64,000 nucleotides of DNA from Scatophagus argus (lineage: Eukaryota; Chordata; Actinopteri; Scatophagidae), in contig NC_058503.1 in the NCBI RefSeq assembly GCF_020382885.2, forward strand, positions 20,903,535-20,967,534, given 5' to 3'. The first letter of the stretch is position 1. The number at the start of each line of letters is the position of its first letter. Both the position numbers and the translations under genes were made by a program. This document shows, piece by piece, positions 52,258 to 62,515 of the stretch. The notes beneath the pieces were generated by a model. That model saw nothing but the letters and a program-made list of their open reading frames with translations. It searched no databases and had not been told where the DNA came from.

Positions 52258-52656
52258 ATGTACGGCATGAACTCAGGTGAGTAACTCACTTGCTGTAACT
52301 TTCTTCGTTGTCAGTCCGTCTCACTTTTACTTGAACCCATCCCAGTCATTTGACATCTGCTGTGTACAAACTAAAAGAGAAAATGATGAGCTCCACCCCC
52401 TTCTGTTTGACTAGGAAACCGCTGTTATCCTCAGCCAATGGGAGGAGGAGGATACCCTCAGTGTCCTCCAGGTCCTGCACCTCCTCAGATGTGTCCTCCT
52501 CAGCCCTGCCCTCCTCAGTTTGGTGGCCCATATGTGTGCTACCCTGCAGGTGGATTTGGCGGTTCAGGGTCTGGCTACTGTCCTCAGCCAATGCCACCCT
52601 GCCCTCCTCCGCCTTCATATGTGTGCTATCCCACACCCCCACGTTGTCCATGGTGA
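52258..52656 (+). CDS. Array copy D: 86-aa Pro/Gly/Cys-rich protein
   Basis: Exons 52258-52276 and 52415-52656 sum to 261 nt, giving 86 aa. It starts MYGMNSGNRCYPQPMGGGGY, has CPPQPCPPQFGGPYVCYP and SYVCYPTPPRCPW, and no signal peptide. The stop lies 45 nt before the donor at 52701/52702. The last exon (from about 53014) is untranslated, with AATAAA at 53269-53274. The protein is identical to that of copy E. The Pro/Gly/Tyr/Cys content is typical of low-complexity or cross-linked structural proteins, but no function is known. Confidence 0.75.
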
Positions 52657-53969
52657 GGACCAGGGCCTGGTGGATGTGGCTGCAGGTCCTTGGCAGTCAG
52701 GGTAAGATCCAGTTTATTTTTAATCAAAATGTTAGTCCAATACAACTGAGAGCAATTCAGTAACAAACCACATTGTCCAAAAAGACAAAACAAAACAAAA
52801 CAGTTTTCACCCCGACAAAAATGATCCTGAAAGGAAGAACTTTTTGATCTGACAGAAAGAAAGAAAGAAAAAGAAATGAAAGCGTACAACAAAAGAAACA
52901 AGAAGGAATTTATTTGAAGTGTGACTGATATTCCGTTAAATCATGAATTCACGACCTAAAGAGCTGACTGACTGAGTGAACTGACAGAGTTTGTCTCTGC
53001 TGTCGTCCTCCAGCAGCTCCTGCAGCAGCGACTCTGAGGTGAAGACGTCTGGATGGGAGGAGACACAAGACGAGCTGCCGCCTGGAAACCTTCATCCTGC
53101 TGCCGATTCTCATCACAATCAGTTCAGTTCAGCGCTTCACATTCAAATTTCTCTGTTTTAAAGCTTCTATGTGATGGGACGCCATGTTTGCTGTGTTTGC
53201 TTTTCATGTATCAGACTCTGATCAGAATCATTTCCTCCTGATAAACAACATAAAACTGCCTTCTGTCTAATAAAAGCAAGTCATCTCTACCAAACTTTGT
53301 GTCTTCATTTTGTTCATACAGCTCTTGTTTATACTGGAATGTTTATCGATCGAGACTCAGACCAGAGATTTCAGGGCTGAGCACCTGATCTCCACTGATC
53401 CTAGAACAGCCCCTGCTGACATTTAAACAACCATGTGAATGAGAGCTTTGCGTTCAGCAGACAGTCTGAGCAGACCAGCGTGTAGCGAAGGCTTGGTGTT
53501 GCACCGTCAGGTTTTGGTATTTGTTCAGCTCTTTGTGGTCTTTTCAGTGTGAGGGCACCTAAAGACACAATCAGTAAGAAAAATCCAAGTTAAGTTAATT
53601 CACTTCCAGTTATGTTTGGTCTCAAAGTTTGGCCTTTGATTTTTGGTCAACCACACCTTCCACTTTGGTGGCTGAGAAGTGATGAGCTGCAGCTGGTGGA
53701 GTAACCGAAGGTCTAATCATAAAATACTCCGACTTCACTGATCCTGGATCTCGTTCTGGACTAAAGGGACCAGCTGGCAGCCCTGATCACCAGCTGCTAA
53801 TTTGGTCTGATGTTTGGTTGCTGCTCAGAAGCATGTAGGTGTTTATTTCATTGGAACAAAAATAAATAAAAAATTGCCAATTGAATGAGTGACGGGAGAT
53901 TTTTGTTTCATCCAACAAAGATGTGTTGTGATGTGGAAAAGAGAACAGAGAGACAAAGTTTGGTAGAGA

Positions 53970-54255
53970 TGACTTGCTTTTATTAGACAGAAGGCAGTTT
54001 TATGTTGTTTATCAGGAGGAAATGATTCTGATCAGCGTCTGATACATGAAAAGCAAACACAGCGTCACACACTGACTGATGCTGAAGTCGTTTTCACACA
54101 AAGCAACGCTGCAGTATTTGAAAAGAAAGTTTTGAAACACACACTTTGAATTTTAAGTGATCAGATAAAGTGATTATGATGACGATTGGCAGCAGGATGA
54201 AGGTTTCTGTGCGGCAGCTCGTCTTGTGTCTCCTCCCATCCAGACGTCTTCCTCT
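53970..54255 (-). pseudogene. 3' end fragment of a copy C-type gene
   Basis: It matches 46800-47085 (the 3' UTR and stop region of copy C) in the same minus orientation. It ends abruptly inside the last exon, where unit 2 of the tandem duplication begins. No promoter or coding exon remains, so it is a gene remnant left at a duplication junction. Confidence 0.8.
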
Positions 54256-55594
54256 TCATGGATTTAAAAACCACAACATCCCTCCCTCATGGCAAATTGT
54301 TTATTAAAATGGACAGCAAAAGTGGCTCCAAGCGGCTTCATGATGCAAGATAACTTCTTCTAATGAAAAACACTCACTGTGAGGGAACTCTTCAACCAGG
54401 CCCGAGCTAAACACCAATAACACCGCAGTCATACACACACAACACGACAGCAGTGAAATCAAATCAAAAAGATGGCAGCCCCTACCAGCTTCCTGTCATC
54501 GATCTGTGTTAAGTCTCATTCAGACAAAATCAGGCTTTGTTCTAAGATCCAGCAGAGTAAACATCTCATAAAGATATGACATTTTACACTGCAAAGCAGC
54601 CTGGCTTAATTCCACCCAGCTTATCTACGCCAGACAATGTTTCAGCCTCGCCAAGGCGACTTTGTCCTGGTTAACCTTATCAAATGCAAAACATGTTTAA
54701 TCACTGACAACACTGTTAATGCTGTTGCGAGTTAATAAAATCTAACTGCATATAAAATCTCAAACTATTCACAATGTTGGTTTCAAAAAAGCTGTTGAAC
54801 TAACTGGCTACATCACACAGCCTGGTGACGAACGGATGCCCACATTCGAGTATCTTTGAGAATTGCCCGACTTCTTGCACATTTGTTCATTAGAGGTTTC
54901 TTGTCATTGTTGTTACTATCATTTTTGTTTAAAATCTTCTTTTTTTTGATGTCAGTGAAATCTGTCACCTTACTTCTCAGCTTGCAGTAAAGAATCTAAA
55001 GGATCTAAGAGGCTCCCTGATTCATGAGACTCGCTGTAACATGCAGGATTCTCTGCTTTCTGTTTTTAAAAACACCAGCGAGCAACTGTTGAGTTTCATT
55101 CTGAGGTCGTCTGCTACTTTTGTTGAGCTAACGCTAAAACCACCAACATTCAATGTGATGTCTTCAGGACAACAAGCCAACAGCAATATATACCTCAGTA
55201 ACCAGGACGACAAAAATGAAGTCAGAAGCTCATTGTCCCGCTCCCGTTTGGCCATACAGGAGCATCAGCTGCTGCTCCACCAGACTACAGAGCAGCAGGA
55301 AAAACTGTATTCACTTTCAACATCTGAGCTGGTGGCAGACATTAATATTCACTGCATAAACACAGCCGCTCTTGTTGCTGATGGTCTCTCATGCAGGTCA
55401 TGTAATGTCATCAGTATTAAAGTGAGACCGATTCAGGACCACTTCAGAGTTCCTTATAGAACATGAAAGTGTTGTTGAACGCAAGAGCTCCACTTTCCCT
55501 TGGATTGGAGTAATATTTGAGCAGGAGTACTTATACTTTACTGAAGTAATGGAGTGGTGTCCTTTGTCCTCCACTGGATGTCAGGCTCTGGATT

Positions 55595-55688
55595 GTTTCT
55601 GTCTGAGGTGTGGCCTCTCACAGTATAAAAGCAGTAAGAAAAGCAGTCAGTTCACTGCTGTGTCTGTGGATCTGCACTCCAGCACTCA
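55595..55688 (+). promoter_or_regulatory. Copy E promoter (class II) and non-coding exon 1
   Basis: Same sequence as copy D: TATAAAA at 55624-55630 and leader exon ending at 55688. Confidence 0.75.
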
Positions 55689-56002
55689 GTAAGTCCACTA
55701 GTGGCTGAGCTGTGTGTGTGTGTGTGTGTGTGTCCATAGATTTCTAATCCTGTATTTCCTTTGTTAGCCGTGTTGTTTCATTCTGTCATCAGTCAGACAT
55801 GCTGAAGGCTTTGTGATGAATTTTCTTCTGACCTGCACTGACTGTTTTCTGATATTTAATAAAGCACACAGTGAATTGCAGTTTTGTTTTTGGATTTCTA
55901 TGCGATGTACCATTTTAGGTTTTACAACTGGTTGAATCTGCTTTTACATTTTAACAACACCTTCTTTGATTTCAAGGTTTGGATCTGATCTGAAATTGCA
56001 AA

Positions 56003-56401
56003 ATGTACGGCATGAACTCAGGTGAGTAACTCACTTGCTGTAACTTTCTTCGTTGTCAGTCCGTCTCACTTTTACTTGAACCCATCCCAGTCATTTGACA
56101 TCTGCTGTGTACAAACTAAAAGAGAAAATGATGAGCTCCACCCCCTTCTGTTTGACTAGGAAACCGCTGTTATCCTCAGCCAATGGGAGGAGGAGGATAC
56201 CCTCAGTGTCCTCCAGGTCCTGCACCTCCTCAGATGTGTCCTCCTCAGCCCTGCCCTCCTCAGTTTGGTGGCCCATATGTGTGCTACCCTGCAGGTGGAT
56301 TTGGCGGTTCAGGGTCTGGCTACTGTCCTCAGCCAATGCCACCCTGCCCTCCTCCGCCTTCATATGTGTGCTATCCCACACCCCCACGTTGTCCATGGTG
56401 A
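56003..56401 (+). CDS. Array copy E: 86-aa protein identical to copy D
   Basis: Exons 56003-56021 and 56160-56401 encode the same 86 aa as copy D, in the duplicated unit. The donor is at 56446/56447 and the last exon starts at about 56759. The family poly(A) signal is missing because the duplication ends at about 56966. An ATTAAA at 57050-57055 in the new flank may replace it. Confidence 0.75.
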
Positions 56402-57159
56402 GGACCAGGGCCTGGTGGATGTGGCTGTAGGTCCTTGGCAGTCAGGGTAAGATCCAGTTTATTTTTAATCAAAAAGTTAGTCAAATACAACTGAGAGCAA
56501 TTCAGTCACAAACCACATTGTCCAAAAAGACAAAACAAAACAAAACAGTTTTCACCCCGACAAAAATGATCCTGAAAGGAAGAACTTTTTGACCTGACAG
56601 AAAGAAAGAAAGAAAAAGAAATGAAAGCGTACAACAAAAGAAACAAGAAGGAATTTATTTGAAGTGTTACTGATATTCCGTTAAATCATGAATTCACAAC
56701 CTAAAGAGCTGACTGACTGAGTGAACTGACAGAGTTTGTCTCTGCTGTCGTCCTCCAGCAGCTCCTGCAGCAGCGACTCTGAGGTGAAGACGTCTGGATG
56801 GGAGGAGACACAAGACGAGCTGCCGCCTGGAAACCTTCATCCTGCTGCCGATTCTCATCACGATCAGTTCAGTTCAGCGCTTCACATTCAAATTTCTCTG
56901 TTTTAAAGCTTCTGTGTAATGGGACGTCATGTTTGCTGTGTTTGTTTCATGTATCAGACGCTCATCGTAATTGCATTCATTTCATTCAAGCAGTTCATTT
57001 CTCCAGCACTTCAACCTCTTCATTCTCCTTCTTCTGTAATCTTATGTCAATTAAACATTCAATTAATTATTGTTACGCCTCACAGTTGTTTGTCTCTACG
57101 CAGCAGTCAAGTTGCAATTTACATCCAAGTCATCTCATATAATACACTCATATAATATC

Positions 57160-58460
57160 TGGAGTGACTGACAGAGAGCAGCAACAACCACCTGAAGCTC
57201 AGGATCAGCAGAAATCAACCAGCTTGTGCTGGACTACAAAGCTGCAGAGAAGCTACGGAGGCTTTACACACATGTCCAACCCAGCAGAACAGAAGATCTC
57301 TGCTCAGTCAGAGTCTCTAGTTCGGTATGTGACCGCATGCATCTGACTTTAGGCCTCTTGTTGACCACATGGGACTGAGTTTAATACCTGAGTTATTGCT
57401 GTCTATCTATGTAAATTTGTGAGCTCACAGTAACCTTTGACCACCAAAATCTAATCTAAGTTTCTGAGAAACGGACAGACTGACAAGTCATTCGCAGACA
57501 CAGAGGGATGAAAATTACAAACATTTGTTCCTTCCAGCTTCTTGTTTAATATCTTTGTAAATCAATCATCTTTGTGTGTTAGGTCTCTTGTTGGCACTTT
57601 TACTTTTTCTCTGACATTTCAGAGAAAAGTGACAGGTTACTGATGGTGAACATAATGTAACACACAAAGCCTCTCCTCCCTCTGTTTCACACATCACTGA
57701 CTTTTGGCTTCAACGCATTGAGTGTGGCGCCCCCTGGTGAGTCAATGTGGTTCCAGCACCTGTCTAAGATCGAGGACGGGGAAGTCTTCCTCTGCAGCCA
57801 GGCTGACAGCATTAACAGAAGCAGAACAGGGAAGAACTGAGAAAAGACCTCGATGAGAGATCCCGAAAAGTTTCTCGATACGTTTCTACCGTTTACTACC
57901 CACATACAAAACAGGGGGCCCAAGTCCATACTGGACATGTGTTTACTTACATATGCTTGCTTACATATTTTTTTAAAAATATTTAAATTGTTTTCCAAAA
58001 GACATTTTTTCTAAACGAGGACAGTGTGTGCAACATAATTAACAGAGACAATCCATGCACCAGACGTGAAGACTTCTGAATGGGAGACACACCATCGAAC
58101 ATGAGCTCTTCTTCTTCTTCTTCTTCTTCTTCTTCTTTCTCTCTGGAGATGAGCTGATGAGGAGGCTGACATGAAAAAATTGGCCTCTTGTGTATCTTGT
58201 GCTATGTCCCAGAGGAAGTCCAGGGGATGAGGACAGTACGCAGAACATCAGCTGTGGTGAGACAGCTTCTAAGCCATTCGGAGACCAACGATCACCACCT
58301 CAAATAACCAGCTGGTTTGGAGTAAAAGCTGAGATTCCAAACAAACATGTCAGGAGGTTTTATCCAGCTGAAGTGTGTGCTCTGAACTGCGGTTCAACTT
58401 GTCTGATTGTCGAATTTGGTTGGTTTGGACACAACACGACTACAACACAGCTCATAGGGG
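57160..58460. other. Spacer after copy E, no gene recognised
   Basis: No recognisable coding sequence. A TTC run lies at about 58108-58136. Copies of the array were not found here. Confidence 0.5.
58108..58136. repeat. TTC trinucleotide microsatellite
   Basis: About nine CTT/TTC units in a row, followed by TTCTCTCTGG. Confidence 0.85.
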
Positions 58461-58464
58461 AACA

Positions 58465-58810
58465 GGGGCAGCTGTGGTCTAGAGGTTGGAGGAGCGGCTT
58501 GTGATCGGAAGATCGCTGGTTCGATTCCCCCACCAGACGCTCAGGAAAAATTTGAATGAAAACAATTGAGTGTGGTGGAATGACTAATGTGGAAAATGTT
58601 CCTCCTGCTCCATTAGCCGGCAGCTTGAGCAAGGCACTTAACCCCCAATTTGCCAATTTACAGCCCACTGCTCCTGTGTGTGTTTCACTGCATGTAATTT
58701 GCTGGGTGTTGCATGTGTGTGCAACTAAGGATGGGTTGAATGCAGAAGACAAATTCAGTGTGTGTATGTAAAAATATATATACTGCCAATGAAAAGATTC
58801 TTAATTCTTC
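58465..58810 (+). mobile_element. tRNA-derived SINE, near full length
   Basis: The head has an A-box-like TGGTCTAGAGGTTGG and a B-box-like GGTTCGATTCC. The body follows with TTGAGCAAGGCACTTAACCCC, CACTGCATGTAATTTGCTGG and AACTAAGGATGGGTTGAATG, then an A/T-rich TTCTTAATTCTTC end. It is the most complete copy here and defines the family for the other three. Confidence 0.85.
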
Positions 58811-58814
58811 TTAA

Positions 58815-59940
58815 TAAAATGAAAACGACCGACTGGAATATGTTATTCAGTATAACTTTAACATGCAGCTACCACTCAGGGAACAGTTACACCCATTCTG
58901 CAGCTCAGCTCGCTGAATGTTACACACACAGGAGCAAAAGTCAAAGAAATAAGCGAGTAATTTTACATGGTGGGCTCTGAAATGAGAAGATTAGACAGTG
59001 AAAACAGAGCTTTCAGTCAAGAGTGGACAAACTCTTACATGTTCCTCCCAGCTTCAAAACCAGCTCTCAGTCTCACATCCCAGACGCTTATTGAAAGCAA
59101 CACGAAGCGCCACCACGAGACAAACCGCATGAGGCGACGGATAATTGAGGACAATATTTTATATGACCCTGAACTGCACCTCTTTGAATTTTAAACTCTT
59201 TTCTCTGAATCACCAGGATGATTTTCAGCCAGTGGTTTTTAGTACTCCCTCCTGTCTGCCAGCACCGAAGTGTCCTGGACAGTGCAGGTTAGCAGTGAAC
59301 TCAACAACAGGAGTCAAAGTGAGGCGTGACTAATGACAAAACTAAAATCTGGAGTATCCTCAACAGGATGAGGATTATTGTGCAACAGTAAGAAGAAGTG
59401 AGAAGGTTTTCTTTAGAATTTCTCTAAAAAATGTGCTGTGTGAAATCACTCCGCTGACCTTCTGACTCCTTCTGTTCCTGTTGACCTGAAGGGGAGTTAA
59501 ATGTGACTGTTTAACACCACAAGTTACTACAGTTACAAGTTATTTCCACTGTAAAATTAATGGAGGATGTGAACTTGAAGAATTGTTCTTTTTCTCCTCA
59601 CATCTCCAAAACTATCAACATGCTGGTCATGTGTCCACGATCACACAGCACAGCACATAAATCATATGTGCAAAGTCAGCACAACACTGATTTGAGTGAA
59701 ATTTTCTCTGTTTATTGTATAAAGTTTGGTTTAAATTTCGTCCGGAAGAGGACTGATGTGTGACAAAAGTTTGCCTCACTGCAACAGATGATCAGTCAAT
59801 CTGTATATAACATCTCCACGAGTCTTCACTGAAACGTGACCAACATCTTTTTAGCAAGTATTTGTAACAGACAGTAATGCAGCAGAGTGATGTGTGGTGA
59901 TTATTCTGAATGTTATGGCCAGCATTTTGAGTCGGATTTA
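58815..59940. other. Spacer upstream of copy F, no gene recognised
   Basis: Only chance-level frames; no repeat family recognised. Confidence 0.5.
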
Positions 59941-59962
59941 AACAGAGTCTGTCACATGTGAT

Positions 59963-60091
59963 GCAGGTGGGAGTTGAGGCTCTGGCCCTGATGTTGGCCT
60001 CTGGATTGTTTCCAGCTGAGGTGGGGCTTCTTACTGTATAAAAGCAGAGTCGGTTCACTGCTGTGTCTGTGGATCTGCACTTCAGCACTCA
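59963..60091 (+). promoter_or_regulatory. Copy F promoter (class I) and non-coding exon 1
   Basis: TATAAAA at 60037-60043. The leader exon ends at 60091 (CACTCA|GTGAGT). The sequence from GCAGGTGGGAG onward matches copies A and C. Confidence 0.75.
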
Positions 60092-60221
60092 GTGAGTCCA
60101 CCAGCAGCTTTCTGAGCTTCATCACCATAAAATATGTGTGTGTATTGATTTGTTATGTCAGATGTGTCTAATTCAGTGTCTTCTTTCACTTCAGGGTTTG
60201 GATCTGATCTGAAACTCCAAA

Positions 60222-61599
60222 ATGTACGGTGAGTAACTCTTTTGCCGACACCACCTGGCCGTCCTTTTTGTCAAACCAAACTTTGTTTATTGAACTTGAA
60301 AGAGCAAAAATTGACATCAGCTTCGTCAGATAAGATAAGATAAGATAAGATAAGATAAGATAAGATAAGATAAGATAAGATATGAACTTTATTGATCCTG
60401 CAGGAAATTGTTGTGCCAGGGTTACAATACGAAGAAGCATACAAAAGTAGCAAGTAATTTTTCACACAAAACATAAAAATAACAGAGAAATATATAAAAA
60501 GAAATAACAGAGTACTATGAAAAACAACAGAGTATATACATGAAAATAGATAACAGCAAATAAGGTGCAGAACAACAAAGGATAAGGTGCGGATACAATC
60601 TTAAAGTGTTAATTGTAGTGCAGGATAAATTGTTATTGTCCTATGTGGAGAAAGGGGATGAGCTGAAGAGTTTGATAGCCACAGGGAGGAAGGACTTCCT
60701 GTGGTGTTCTGTGGAGCACCTCGCTGGTCTCAGTCTACGACTGAAGGTGCTGCGGTAGGATTCTTGTTTAGGATGTTGAGCAGTTTCCTCAGCATGTTCT
60801 GCTCAGACAAACTAAAACAGAAAATGATGAGCTCCGCCCCCTTTGTTTGACCAGGAAACCAGTATCCTTATGGCTGTTATCCTCAGCCAATGGGAGGATA
60901 CCCTCAGTGTCCACCATGGACTGCCCCACCCCAGCCCTGTCCTCCTCAGCCCTATGGTCCTCAGCCCTGTCCTCCTCAGCCCTGTGGTCCCCAGCCCTGC
61001 CCCCCTCAGCCCGGTGGTCAACCTGTGTGCCACCCTGCGGCTACACCTTGTGGATGGTATGGACCAGGTCCTAGCTGGGCAAGCTGGGGGTATGGATGGA
61101 GCAATGGTCCTGGGCAAAAACAAGGACAAGGATGTGTCTGTGGTACCAGCTGTGGCCGTGGCAAGCAAGATGGCAAGAAATGCAGGCACAAGCACAAGTG
61201 TGGCCACCAGCACGTCAGGTGTCACAAGAAGGGGACGGAGTGTCACGGGGTAAGATTCAGTCGTGTTCACTTTATTCACAACAGGAAGTGTGGTTGGTTC
61301 AGTGTTCAGAGAAACAACAAGCTTAAAGGGCTTGTTTCTGTTGAAATAACAGAAATACTTTGTCATTCATGTTATAACTAAAATATTTTAAAGATTTTTT
61401 TATCCAGGGGAAAAACAGAGACTATAGATTATGTTTTTAATAATTTTTGAAGGTTCAGTGTGCTTGTGGGTGAACGAGCAATCATCCAATCAGGAGTTGC
61501 AGGTTCATGAGCGTTAAAAGGTTGTCCTGACTGATGGACGCTTCCTGTTTGTCTCTGCTGCAGTCCTCCAGCAGCTCCTGCAGCAGCGACTCTGACTAG
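60222..61599 (+). CDS. Array copy F: full-length Pro/Cys-rich protein with Ser-Asp tail (PRR13-like)
   Basis: Exons 60222-60228, 60855-61249 and 61564-61599 sum to 438 nt, giving 145 aa. In order: head MYGNQYPYGCYPQPMGGY; PCPPQPYGPQ and PCPPQPCGPQ units (about 25-55); a Gly/Trp/Ser stretch with SWASWGYGWSNGPGQ; a Cys/His/Lys cluster from GKKCRHKHKCGHQHVRC to KKGTECHG; then the last exon adds SSSSSCSSDSD. The cluster and tail are the same as in copy C. Human PRR13 also ends in a His/Lys-rich cluster followed by poly-Ser and DSD, which is the basis of the family name; direct orthology is not proven. AATAAA at 61869-61874. Intron 2 carries an antisense LINE fragment. Function unknown. The SSDSD end would suit CK2 phosphorylation (inference). 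Confidence 0.78.
60327..60806 (-). mobile_element. 5'-truncated LINE (non-LTR retrotransposon) 3' end in copy F intron 2
   Basis: Read on the minus strand it encodes STEHHRKSFLPVAIKLFSSS followed by a stop. That is the usual C-terminal pattern of L2/Rex1-type LINE reverse transcriptase proteins. An A/T-rich 3' UTR with GGATCAATAAAG and a TTATC-repeat tail follow. Copy A has the same intron without it, so the insertion postdates the A/F split. Only the last few hundred bases are present. Confidence 0.75.
60329..60381. repeat. GATAA pentanucleotide repeat (LINE tail)
   Basis: About ten GATAA units at the 3' terminus of the antisense LINE fragment. They form its tail rather than an independent microsatellite. 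Confidence 0.85.
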
Positions 61600-61899
61600 A
61601 GGAAGACGTCTGGATGGGAGGAGACACAAGACGAGCTGCCACCCGAAAACCTTCATCCTGCTGCCAATCGTCATCATAATCAGTTTATCTGATCACTTAA
61701 AATTCAAAGTGTGTGTTTCAAAACTTTCTTTTCAAATACTGCAGCGTTGCTTTGTGTGAAAACGACTTCAGCATCAGTCAGTGTGTGACGCTGTGTTTGC
61801 TTTTCATGTATCAGACGCTGATCAGAATCATTTCCTCCTGATAAACAACGTAAAACTGCCTTCTGTCTAATAAAAGCAAGTCATCTCTACCAAACTTTG

Positions 61900-62515
61900 T
61901 CTCTCTGTTCTCTTTTCCACATCACAACACATCTTTGTTGGATGAAACAAAAATCACAAAAGTCACTCATTCAATTGTCAATTTTTTATTTATTTTTGTT
62001 CCAATGAAATAAACACCTACATGCTTCTGAGCAGCAACCAAACATCAGACCAAATTAGCAGCTGGTGATCAGGGCTGCCAGCTGGTCCCTTTAGTCCAGA
62101 ACGAGATCCAGGATCAGTGAAGTCGGAGTATTTTATGATTAGACCTTCTGTTACTCCTCCAAAGTGGAAGGTGTGGTTGACCAAAAATCAAAGGCCAAAC
62201 TTAACTGGAAGTGAATTAACTTAACTTGGATTTTTCTTACTGATTGTGTCTTTAGATGCCCTCACACTGAAAAGACCACAAAGAGCTGAACAAATACCAA
62301 AACCTGACGGTGCAACACCAAGCCTTCACTACACGCTGGTCTGCTCAGACTGTCTGCTGAACGCAAAGCTCTCATTCACATGGTTGTTCAAATGTCAGCA
62401 GGGGCTGTTCTAGGATCAGTGGAGATCAGGTGCTCAGCCCTGAAATCTCTGATCTGAGTCTCAATTGATAAACATTCCAGTATAAACAAGAGCTGTATGA
62501 ACAAAATGAAAACAC
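61900..62515. other. Spacer between convergent copies F and G
   Basis: Reverse complement of the B/C spacer (46125-46785), with few differences. No gene. Confidence 0.75.

Larger units (their letters stand above)
50512..54256. repeat. 3,745-bp duplication unit 1 (holds copy D)
   Basis: It begins TCATGGATTTAAAAACC, which recurs at 54257. Corresponding landmarks (start codon, stop, last exon) are offset by exactly 3,745 bases in unit 2. Contents: upstream sequence with a 141-codon frame, gene D, its 3' flank and a broken minus-strand gene end. Confidence 0.85.
54257..56966. repeat. Duplication unit 2 (holds copy E), truncated on the right
   Basis: It follows unit 1 directly with only scattered base differences up to about 56966. 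There the match to unit 1 (about 53221) ends inside the 3' UTR of the gene. The near-identity indicates a recent event. Confidence 0.85.

Noticed and set aside
53053-53241. Small frame MGGDTRRAAAWKPSS..., repeated at 56798 and, reversed, at 62573-62758
   Set aside because: It lies in the final exon (3' UTR) of the array genes, and its reading differs between copies after the shared start. It looks like an accidental frame carried along by duplication.
60329-60381. GATAA run as a possible GATA-factor binding array regulating copy F
   Set aside because: It is the tail of an antisense LINE insertion in an intron, which explains it without regulation.
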